Below, piece after piece: positions 58,056-64,000 of a stretch of DNA of 64,000 nucleotides. Below the pieces are notes generated by a model. The model was given only the letters and a program-made list of their open reading frames with translations, was not told the DNA's origin and searched no databases. Both the position numbers and the translations under genes were made by a program. Source of the DNA: Nocardioides sp. SR21 (GTDB lineage: Bacteria; Actinomycetota; Actinomycetes; Propionibacteriales; Nocardioidaceae); the NCBI RefSeq assembly GCF_022761125.1, contig NZ_JAKWJR010000001.1, positions 434,001 to 498,000 of the forward strand, in the 5' to 3' direction. Numbering within the stretch: position 1 is the stretch's first letter; each line of letters starts with the position of its first letter.

Positions 58056-59342
58056 ATCGGCCTCGGGCTCCGGCTCGGGCTCGGGCTCCGCCTCGGCCGC
58101 GAGGATCGCCTCGACCAGCACCGGTCCGGCCAGCTCGATCTGCCACTGACGCGCGCCGAGCCCGGCCAGCTGCTCGGCGACCGCGGGCGCGAGCGTGGCC
58201 CCGTCGCGAGAGGCCGGCGGCGTCCAGAGGGTACGGCGCAGGTAGTCGGGGGTCAGCAGGTTCTCGACCGGGAGGTTCAGCTCCTCGGCGAGCGCGGAGA
58301 TCGCGTCGCGGGCCAGCGCCAGCCGGCGGGCGGCGACCGGGTCCTTCTCGGCCCAGGCGCGCGGCAGCGGCGGTCCGTCGCCGCGTGGGGAGCGGGTCGG
58401 CAGGTCCGCCTCGTCCATCTCGGCGGCCTCGCGCAGCGCCTCGACCCATCGGTTGGAGTACCGCTCGGCGCCGCGGCCGTGGAAGCCCTTGGTCGCCATC
58501 AGCGTGGCCTTGTCGGGCGGCATCGCCTGCGCCGCCACGACGATCGCGGAGTCCGGGATGATCCGCCCGGGCGTCACGTCGCGCTGCTCGGCGATCTCGT
58601 CGCGCGCCTCCCAGAGCGCTCGGACCGCGCCCAGGCCGCGGCGGCCGCGGACCCGGTGCATCCCCGACGTACGCCGCCACGCGTCGACGCGGGCCGGCTG
58701 CTCGAAGCCGCGCAGGTTCTCGAACTCCTGGCGCGCCCACTCGTCCTTGCCGGCGGCGACCAGCTCGGCGCCGAGCAGCGTGCGGAGCTCCACCAGCACC
58801 TCGACGTCGAGAGCGGCGTACTCCAGCCACGGCTCGGGCAGCGGGCGGGTCGACCAGTCGACCGCGGAGTGCTCCTTGGCCAGGCGGGAGCCGAGCAGGC
58901 TCTCGACCAGGGTGGCCAGCCCCACGCGGGGGTAGCCGAGCAGCCGCCCGGCGAGCTCGGTGTCGAACAGCGCGGAGGGGTACAGCCCGACCTCGGCCAG
59001 GCAGGGGAGGTCCTGGGTGGCCGCGTGCAGGATCCACTCGGTGCCGTCCAGCACCGCCTGGAGGCCGGGCAGCGAGCCGAACGGGATCGGGTCGACGAGG
59101 AACGTGCCGGCGCCCTCGCGGCGCAGCTGGATCAGGTAGGCGCGTGAGGAGTACCGGTAGCCGGACGCCCGCTCGGCGTCGATGGCGACCGGCCCGCTGC
59201 CGGCGGCGATCCGCTCGCAGACCTCGGCCAGCCCCGCCTCGGTGTCGACGACGGGCGTCAGCCCGTCGCGCAACGTGAGCAGCGGCGGCGGCTTGGGCGT
59301 GGCGTCTGCTGTGGTCTCTTCGGGGGTTTCTTCTGTTGTCAT
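58035..59342 (-). CDS. rnd: ribonuclease D
   Basis: 435 residues from ATG 59342. DEDDy exonuclease: AIDAERASGYRYSSRAYLIQ (Asp55, Glu57), HAATQDLPCL (Asp), YAALDVEVLVEL (Tyr and Asp), followed by one HRDC domain (about 225-305, ALWEARDEIAEQRDV, TPGRIIPDSAIV) and a second helical region. Trims the 3' end of tRNA and other RNA. Ends with an acidic Pro/Glu/Ser/Asp-rich tail. Two bases downstream of the DUF3000 gene, so in one operon with it. Confidence 0.94.
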   Translation of the reverse strand: MTTEETPEETTADATPKPPPLLTLRDGLTPVVDTEAGLAEVCERIAAGSGPVAIDAERASGYRYSSRAYLIQLRREGAGTFLVDPIPFGSLPGLQAVLDGTEWILHAATQDLPCLAEVGLYPSALFDTELAGRLLGYPRVGLATLVESLLGSRLAKEHSAVDWSTRPLPEPWLEYAALDVEVLVELRTLLGAELVAAGKDEWARQEFENLRGFEQPARVDAWRRTSGMHRVRGRRGLGAVRALWEARDEIAEQRDVTPGRIIPDSAIVVAAQAMPPDKATLMATKGFHGRGAERYSNRWVEALREAAEMDEADLPTRSPRGDGPPLPRAWAEKDPVAARRLALARDAISALAEELNLPVENLLTPDYLRRTLWTPPASRDGATLAPAVAEQLAGLGARQWQIELAGPVLVEAILAAEAEPEPEPEPEADSESEAD

Positions 59343-59343
59343 G

Positions 59344-59982
59344 TCAGAGTCCCGAGCCCCGCTGGCCGCGGCGGCTCGGCATCACGGTCACGCCCTCGGG
59401 GACCGGTGGCAGTCCCGCGGCGGTGCAGAGCAGCTCGGCCCAGGCCTCGACGTGCGGCGCGAGGTCGAGCGGCGCCAGGTCGGGTGCGTCCGGGGGGATG
59501 AGCGGCGTCCAGGAGGCGCGGATCTCGACCTGGGCGGTGCCACCCTCGTCGGCCATCCCGCCGAAGCTCTCGGTCGCCACCCGGGTCACGGTGCCGGAGA
59601 CGGCGGCGTACGACGCCCCGTGCGCCTCGAGCGCCTCGGTCAGCCAGGACCAGCCCACGTCGGCCAGCATCGGGTCGGTGATCAGGTCGATGTCGACCTC
59701 GGCGCGGGTGTAGGCCACGCAGCGGAACGTGCCGTCCCAGGCGTCGTTGCCGGCGGGGTCGTGGAGCAGGATGATCCGCCCGGTGCCGATGTCGGTGTCG
59801 TCGACGGTGACGTCCGCGGACAGCGCGGACGCCCACGGCGCGATGCGCTGGGGAGCCGGCATCTCCTCGCAGAAGATCTCCGGGCGCAGTCGCGCGGCGT
59901 GCATGGTCGCCACCGCGTCGCGGAACTCCGCGGGCGCGGCGCCCGCACCCGCGCCCTGGCGGGTCTCTTGACCGACGACCAT
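59344..59982 (-). CDS. DUF3000 family protein
   Basis: 212 residues from ATG 59982, fixed by a leaderless-type promoter. FRDAVATMHAARLRPEIFCE, EMPAPQRIAPWASALSADVT, LLHDPAGNDAWDGTFRCVAY and VGWSWLTEALEAHGASYAAV match actinobacterial DUF3000 along its length. Function unknown. The DUF3000-RNase D pair next to divergent hemE is a conserved actinobacterial arrangement. Confidence 0.92.
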   Translation of the reverse strand: MVVGQETRQGAGAGAAPAEFRDAVATMHAARLRPEIFCEEMPAPQRIAPWASALSADVTVDDTDIGTGRIILLHDPAGNDAWDGTFRCVAYTRAEVDIDLITDPMLADVGWSWLTEALEAHGASYAAVSGTVTRVATESFGGMADEGGTAQVEIRASWTPLIPPDAPDLAPLDLAPHVEAWAELLCTAAGLPPVPEGVTVMPSRRGQRGSGL

Positions 59983-59989
59983 AGGGTTC

Positions 59990-59995
59990 ACAGTA
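59990..59995 (-). promoter_or_regulatory. leaderless-type -10 box of the DUF3000 gene
   Basis: Minus-strand TACTGT with seven bases to ATG 59982. Confidence 0.5.
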
Positions 59996-60053
59996 AGTCG
60001 GGCGTCCCGTTCCCGATGTGCGAACACGCCGGATGACCTGCGAGGCTTCACCC

Positions 60054-61091
60054 GTGACCAGCCCCACCAGCCCCACCGACAGCGCCTTCCTCAAGGCGGC
60101 GCGCGGGGAGCCGGTGCCGCACACCCCCGTGTGGTTCATGCGCCAGGCCGGCCGCTCGCTGCCCGAGTACCTCCGCGTCCGCGAGGGCGTCGGGATGCTC
60201 GAGTCCTGCATGAACCCCGAGCTGGTCGTCGAGATCACGCTCCAGCCGGTACGCCGCTACGGCGTCGACGCGGCGATCTTCTTCTCCGACATCGTGCTCC
60301 CGCTCAAGGCCGTCGGCGTCGACCTGGACATCAAGCCCGGCGTCGGACCGGTCGTCGAGAACCCGGTGCGGACCCTCGCCGACGTCGAGGCGATCCCGGA
60401 CCTCACGCCCGAGCACGTCACGTTCATCACCGAGGCGGTCCAGGGCCTGGTCGCCGAGCTCGGCGGCACCCCGCTGATCGGCTTCGCGGGCGCGCCGTTC
60501 ACGGTGGCGTCGTACCTCGTCGAGGGCGGGCCGTCGAAGGAGCACGCCAAGACCAAGGCGATGATGTTCGGCGCCCCCGACGTGTGGGACGCGCTGATGC
60601 GCAAGATCGCCGCCATGTCCGCGACGTACCTCGAGGTCCAGGTCGCGGCGGGTGCCTCGGCGGTCCAGCTGTTCGACTCCTGGGCCGGCGCGCTCACGCC
60701 CGCCGACTACCGCGACCAGGTGCAGCCGCACTCCGCGCGCGTGCTGGAGCGGGCCGGTGCGCTCGGCGTCCCGCGCATCCACTTCGGGGTCGGTACGACG
60801 AACCTGCTCGGCCTCATGGGCGAGGCCGGTGCCGACGTGGTCGGCGTCGACTGGCGCACGCCGCTCGCGGACGCGATCCCGCTCGTCGGCGACCGAGGCG
60901 TGCAGGGCAACCTCGACCCGACGCTGGTGTTCGCGCCCACCGAGGTGATGACCGCTCGCGCGGCCGAGGTCATCGAGGCCGGCCGCGCCGCGAAGGGCCA
61001 CATCTTCAACCTCGGCCACGGGGTGATCCCGTCGACCGACCCCGATCAGCTCAAGCGGCTGACGGAGTTCGTCCAGTCCTACCCGAGCTGA
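60054..61091 (+). CDS. hemE: uroporphyrinogen decarboxylase
   Basis: 345 residues from GTG 60054 (GAGGCT six bases upstream; ATG 60033 would add seven). PVWFMRQAGRSLPEYLRVRE is the family signature with substrate Arg residues; FFSDIVLPLKAVGVDLDI, FAGAPFTVASYLVEGG, LFDSWAGALTPADYRDQVQP and NLGHGVIPSTDP complete it. Converts uroporphyrinogen III to coproporphyrinogen III in haem synthesis. The 3' end overlaps the convergent lipoprotein gene by 41 bases. Confidence 0.95.
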   Translation: MTSPTSPTDSAFLKAARGEPVPHTPVWFMRQAGRSLPEYLRVREGVGMLESCMNPELVVEITLQPVRRYGVDAAIFFSDIVLPLKAVGVDLDIKPGVGPVVENPVRTLADVEAIPDLTPEHVTFITEAVQGLVAELGGTPLIGFAGAPFTVASYLVEGGPSKEHAKTKAMMFGAPDVWDALMRKIAAMSATYLEVQVAAGASAVQLFDSWAGALTPADYRDQVQPHSARVLERAGALGVPRIHFGVGTTNLLGLMGEAGADVVGVDWRTPLADAIPLVGDRGVQGNLDPTLVFAPTEVMTARAAEVIEAGRAAKGHIFNLGHGVIPSTDPDQLKRLTEFVQSYPS

Positions 61092-62034
61092 ACCGCCGCC
61101 GGAGCCAGCGCACCAGCAGCCACGTCGGCGGCCCGAGGATCGCGACGACGACCAGCCACGGGAGCAGCGCGCCGAGAGCGGTGGCGAGCCCGACGGCGAA
61201 CGACGTCAGCGCGTCCCAGCCGGCCTTGAACCCGGCGACGAAGCCGGAGTCGTCCTCCTCGGCCTTCTTCACCGCCTTGGCCGGCGTCTTGTCGATGCTG
61301 ACGGTGATGGTGGACATCGCGGTCTGGCCGCGGAGGAACGCCGCCTGGCGCTCCAGGGACTCGAGGTCCGCCTGGCGGCGGGAGAGCTCGGCCTCGATCG
61401 ACATGATGTCGCGGATGCTCTCGGCCCGGTCGAACAGCACGGTGATCCGGGCGATGCTGCGTCGCTGCGCGGCCAGCCGGGTCTGGGTGTCGATGAGCTT
61501 CGTGGTGACGTCGTTCTCGGTCGAGTTCGCGGCCACCAGCTCGGCGGCGTCGAGCTCCTGGAGGTCGTTCATCGCGTCGTTGAACTGCTCGGTCGGGATC
61601 CGCAGCACCAGGTTCGTGTACGCCGCGTCCCCGTCGTCGTCGGTCGTCGTCTTCTCCTCGGTGATCTCCCCGAAGTAGCGCTGCGCGAGCTTCTCGACGT
61701 CGAACTGCGCCTTGCCCACGTCGTCGGAGCGGAGCTCCACGTTGCCCTTGCGGATCACCGCGCGCTGGACCTGCTGGGCGTTCACCGGCTCGACCTCGGC
61801 CTGGTCGCCCTGGCCGGCGACGCTGTAGGCGAGGTCCGAGTCCGCCGGGACCTCCATCTCGGCGGCCGCGCCGTCGCGCAGGGCAGCGTCGGGCGCGCTC
61901 CCGGCGACGGCGCTGCCGTCGGCCCCGCTGTCGCTGTCGTCCCCCGCGCCGGAGCACCCCGCGAGGCCCACGGCCAGCGCGACGGCGACGAGCGCGAGCA
62001 GGGGAGCGTGGGTGCGGCGCGTGGTCGTCCTCAT
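61051..62034 (-). CDS. DUF4349 lipoprotein
   Basis: 327 residues from ATG 62034. Lipobox VGLAGC (Cys27), acidic linker, then DUF4349 (about 95-300): RKGNVELRSDDVGKAQFDVE, YTNLVLRIPTEQFNDAMNDL, VTTKLIDTQTRLAAQRRSIA, a coiled coil (about 200-245) and SIEAELSRRQADLESLERQA. A C-terminal membrane helix (ALLPWLVVVAILGPPTWLLV) and basic tail follow. Envelope protein of unknown role. Confidence 0.9.
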   Translation of the reverse strand: MRTTTRRTHAPLLALVAVALAVGLAGCSGAGDDSDSGADGSAVAGSAPDAALRDGAAAEMEVPADSDLAYSVAGQGDQAEVEPVNAQQVQRAVIRKGNVELRSDDVGKAQFDVEKLAQRYFGEITEEKTTTDDDGDAAYTNLVLRIPTEQFNDAMNDLQELDAAELVAANSTENDVTTKLIDTQTRLAAQRRSIARITVLFDRAESIRDIMSIEAELSRRQADLESLERQAAFLRGQTAMSTITVSIDKTPAKAVKKAEEDDSGFVAGFKAGWDALTSFAVGLATALGALLPWLVVVAILGPPTWLLVRWLRRRFSSGRTGRTPSAA

Positions 62035-62074
62035 GCAGCCTCGGACGAGATGCGGACCCCGTCGGTTCCGGGCC

Positions 62075-62102
62075 TTGACCATGTTGTAATGTGCAGTAAG
62101 TT
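62075..62102 (+). promoter_or_regulatory. sigma-70-like promoter of the sfnB-ssuD operon
   Basis: TTGACC (62075-62080) and TAAGTT (62097-62102) are separated by 16 bp. The start site would be near 62109, leaving a ~30-nt leader with GGAGGG before ATG 62140; unlike most local promoters this one makes a leadered mRNA. Confidence 0.5.
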
Positions 62103-62139
62103 GCTCGACAAACAGCGATCGAGGAGTCGGAGGGTGCGG

Positions 62140-63354
62140 ATGACTGTTCTCGAGCTGGTCCCGACGGTCCCGATCCTCTCCGCCGAACAGGCGGTGGTCG
62201 CCGCCGCCGACCTCGCGGCGGAGCTGGCCGAGGGATCCGCGGAGCGTGACGCCCGGCGGATCCTGCCGGCCGAGCAGCTCGACGCGCTCTCCGCCTCCGG
62301 GCTGCTGGGCATCACCGTCCCCGCCGAGCACGGCGGCTCCGACCTGTCCGCCGGCACCGTCGCCGAGGTCTTCCGGCTGCTGGCGTACGGCGACCCCAAC
62401 GTCGCGCAGATCCCGCACAGCCACTTCGTCTACGTGAACGCGCTGCGGCACCGCGGCTCGCGCGCCCAGCAGTCGTTCTTCTTCGACGAGGCGCTGTCCG
62501 GCAGGTGGTTCGGCAACGCGCAGTCCGAGGTCGGCTCCCGGCACGTGCGCGACTACCGCACGACGTTGCGACGTACCGGCGCCGATCCGGAGGACGGCTG
62601 GCTGCTCGACGGCGAGAAGGGCTACAGCACCGGCGCGCTGTTCGCGGACTGGATCCCGGTGCTCGCCCATCTCGGCGAGGACGGCCCGCTGCACGTCGCC
62701 TGGGTGGACCGGCGCGCGGACGGCGTCAGCGTCGTCGACGACTGGGACGGCATCGGTCAGCGCACCACGGCCAGCGGCACCGTCCGGCTGCGCCGCGTCT
62801 GGGTGCACCCGTCACGGATCACGCCGTACGACCTGACGTTCGACGGCCCGCAGACGTACGGCGCGTTCGCCCAGCTGCTGCACGCCGCCATCGACACCGG
62901 CATCGCCCGCGCCGCGCTCGACGACGCCGCGGAGTTCGTGACCACGCGGAGCCGGCCGTACCCGGACGCCGGCGTGGAGCGGGCGGCCGACGACCCGCTG
63001 GTGGTCCAGGCGTTCGGGCAGATGGAGCTCGAGGTCCGCGCGACCGAGGCCCTGCTCGCCGAGGCCGGGCTCGCCGTCGAGCACGCCGACCGTGACCTCA
63101 GCGAGGAGAGCGCGGCCGAGGCCAGCCTGGCGGTCGCGGCCGCCCGTGCGGCCAGCGCACGCGCGTCCGTCGAGATCTCCAGCCGGCTCTTCGAGGTGGC
63201 CGGCACCCGCTCGGCCCTGGCGTCGCTGAACCTCGACCGGCACTGGCGCAACGCGCGCACGCACACCCTGCACGATCCCGCGGCCTGGAAGGTCCAGCAC
63301 CTCGGGCGGTACGCCCTCGACGGCACCCCGCCGCCCAACCACGGCCAGCTCTAG
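62140..63354 (+). CDS. SfnB-family sulfur-acquisition oxidoreductase
   Basis: 404 residues from ATG 62140 (GGAGGG seven bases upstream). Acyl-CoA-dehydrogenase-like FMN/FAD fold: GITVPAEHGGSDLSAGTVAE, FGNAQSEVGSRHVRDYRTTL (where true dehydrogenases have a CoA site), QRTTASGTVRLRRVWV, FEVAGTRSALASLNLDRHWR, NARTHTLHDPAAWK. Matches the SfnB/DszC-like group used in sulfone or sulfonate sulfur scavenging. Followed after 10 bases by an SsuD-type gene, so one operon. Confidence 0.88.
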   Translation: MTVLELVPTVPILSAEQAVVAAADLAAELAEGSAERDARRILPAEQLDALSASGLLGITVPAEHGGSDLSAGTVAEVFRLLAYGDPNVAQIPHSHFVYVNALRHRGSRAQQSFFFDEALSGRWFGNAQSEVGSRHVRDYRTTLRRTGADPEDGWLLDGEKGYSTGALFADWIPVLAHLGEDGPLHVAWVDRRADGVSVVDDWDGIGQRTTASGTVRLRRVWVHPSRITPYDLTFDGPQTYGAFAQLLHAAIDTGIARAALDDAAEFVTTRSRPYPDAGVERAADDPLVVQAFGQMELEVRATEALLAEAGLAVEHADRDLSEESAAEASLAVAAARAASARASVEISSRLFEVAGTRSALASLNLDRHWRNARTHTLHDPAAWKVQHLGRYALDGTPPPNHGQL

Positions 63355-63364
63355 AGAGGAAGTC

Positions 63365-64000
63365 ATGCTCAAGTTCCACTGGTTCCTGCCCACCAACGGC
63401 GGTGACGGCCGGCAGGTCGTCGGCGGCGGTCACGGCGCGGACGTGCTGGCCGGCGGTCGCCCGGCGTCGGTGCCGTACCTCGGCCAGATCGCCCGCAGCG
63501 CCGAGCAGCTCGGCTTCGAGGCCGCGCTGACGCCGACGGGTGCGTGGTGCGAGGACGCGTGGGTCTCGACCGCGATGATCAGCAGCCTGTCGGAGCGGCT
63601 GAAGTTCCTCGTCGCGTTCCGTCCGGGCCTCACCTCGCCGTTCCTCTCGGCGCAGATGGCCAGCTCGTTCCAGAACCTCTCGGGCGGCCGGCTGGCGCTG
63701 AACGTCGTCACCGGCGGCGAGAGCCACGAGCAGCGGATGTTCGGCGACTTCCTCGACAAGGACGGCCGCTACGAGCGCTGCGACGAGTTCCTCGAGATCG
63801 TGCGGCGCCTCTGGGCGGGCGAGACGGTCACCTTCCAGGGCAAGCACCTGCAGGTCGAGGACGCCGCGCTGCACCAGGTGCCCGACCCGCTGCCCGAGAT
63901 CTACTTCGGCGGCTCGTCGCCGGCCGCGGCCCGGGTGGCCGCGAAGCACGTCGACGTCTACCTCACCTGGGGCGAGCCGCCGGCCGCGGTCGCCGAGAAG
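63365..64000 (+). CDS. ssuD: LLM-class flavin monooxygenase, SsuD-like (partial)
   Basis: Starts at ATG 63365 with AGAGAGGAAG upstream and runs off the window end (212 codons visible). LKFHWFLPTNGGDGRQVVGG, FEAALTPTGAWCEDAWVSTA, FLVAFRPGLTSPFLSAQMAS and LNVVTGGESHEQRMFGDFLD are the alkanesulfonate monooxygenase pattern, which releases sulfite from sulfonates with FMNH2. Second gene of the sulfur operon; the C-terminus and any SsuE/transporter genes lie outside. Confidence 0.9.
   Translation, partial: MLKFHWFLPTNGGDGRQVVGGGHGADVLAGGRPASVPYLGQIARSAEQLGFEAALTPTGAWCEDAWVSTAMISSLSERLKFLVAFRPGLTSPFLSAQMASSFQNLSGGRLALNVVTGGESHEQRMFGDFLDKDGRYERCDEFLEIVRRLWAGETVTFQGKHLQVEDAALHQVPDPLPEIYFGGSSPAAARVAAKHVDVYLTWGEPPAAVAEK

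Noticed and set aside
1..64000. tRNA, rRNA, riboswitch, integrase or prophage genes
   Set aside because: No cloverleaf, no ribosomal sequence, no leader motif upstream of hemE or glgC, and no phage or integrase proteins were seen on either strand.

Overview
The window is about 70% G+C chromosomal DNA with strongly G/C-ending codons, frequent GTG starts, tightly overlapping operons and many actinobacterial families: DUF3000 next to RNase D and hemE, WXG100 proteins, WS/DGAT acyltransferase, maltose-1-phosphate-type glycogen synthase, mycothiol-type maleylpyruvate isomerase fold, zf-HC2 anti-sigma factor. It fits a Nocardioides-like member of the Propionibacteriales. I assign genus level only loosely. 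No tRNA, rRNA, prophage or CRISPR was seen.

Layout. 0-8 kb: tail of a probable methyltransferase, a secreted protein, an aldo/keto reductase, a small Arg-rich ORF, a wHTH-like protein, then a translationally coupled six-gene run (ECF sigma, zinc anti-sigma, ABC ATPase, two membrane proteins, nucleoside-hydrolase lipoprotein), DUF2237 and DUF4234 proteins. 8-11.3 kb: a GH15 glucodextranase/glucoamylase, a YiiX-like amidase fold, and two tiny genes, one under a triple 11-bp-spaced repeat and closed by a 30-bp-arm hairpin. 11.3-13.5 kb: a four-gene polymorphic-toxin operon (two WXG100 proteins, a 453-aa protein ending in an RNase A-like toxin domain, a CdiI_2-like immunity protein). 13.5-15.9 kb: paired acyl-CoA dehydrogenases behind a palindromic operator. 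15.9-20.4 kb: secreted proteins and gluconate kinase/permease. 20.4-24.1 kb: EthD-like and GrpB proteins separated by two large palindromes, then divergent glgA/glgC. 24.1-29.8 kb: PAS histidine kinase, Mug-type glycosylase, a second ECF sigma pair, two secreted enzymes. 29.8-36.5 kb: orphan beta-class DNA methyltransferase, SDR, VOC, WS/DGAT, FUSC, DinB2-like polymerase followed by three 132-136 bp tandem repeats. 37-45.5 kb: YbdK-like ligase, DUF402, ThrE exporter, Baeyer-Villiger monooxygenase plus SDR divergent from a TetR regulator, and a TrcR/S-type two-component system. 45.8-53.6 kb: secreted beta-rich protein, KstD-like flavoprotein with a perfect KstR-type operator, a hairpin-forming repeat array, HrpA helicase. 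53.6-64 kb: a MITE-like element, TetR regulator, MDMPI-fold protein, lone MazF-like protein, lipoproteins, RNase D, DUF3000, hemE, DUF4349 lipoprotein, and a sulfonate-sulfur pair (SfnB-like, SsuD) cut by the window end.

Two themes recur. First, at least 18 genes have a TANNNT hexamer exactly 6 or 7 nt before the start codon, the arrangement expected for leaderless mRNAs; several starts were chosen on that basis. Second, lipid/steroid-type catabolism is spread across the window (heteromeric acyl-CoA dehydrogenases, KstD-like enzyme with KstR-type site, BVMO+SDR, WS/DGAT), suggesting a metabolically versatile environmental organism. The most distinctive loci are the WXG100/RNase A-like toxin operon, the small gene with the 11-bp triple repeat, the twin palindromes at 21.1 kb, and the dinB-tail tandem repeats.
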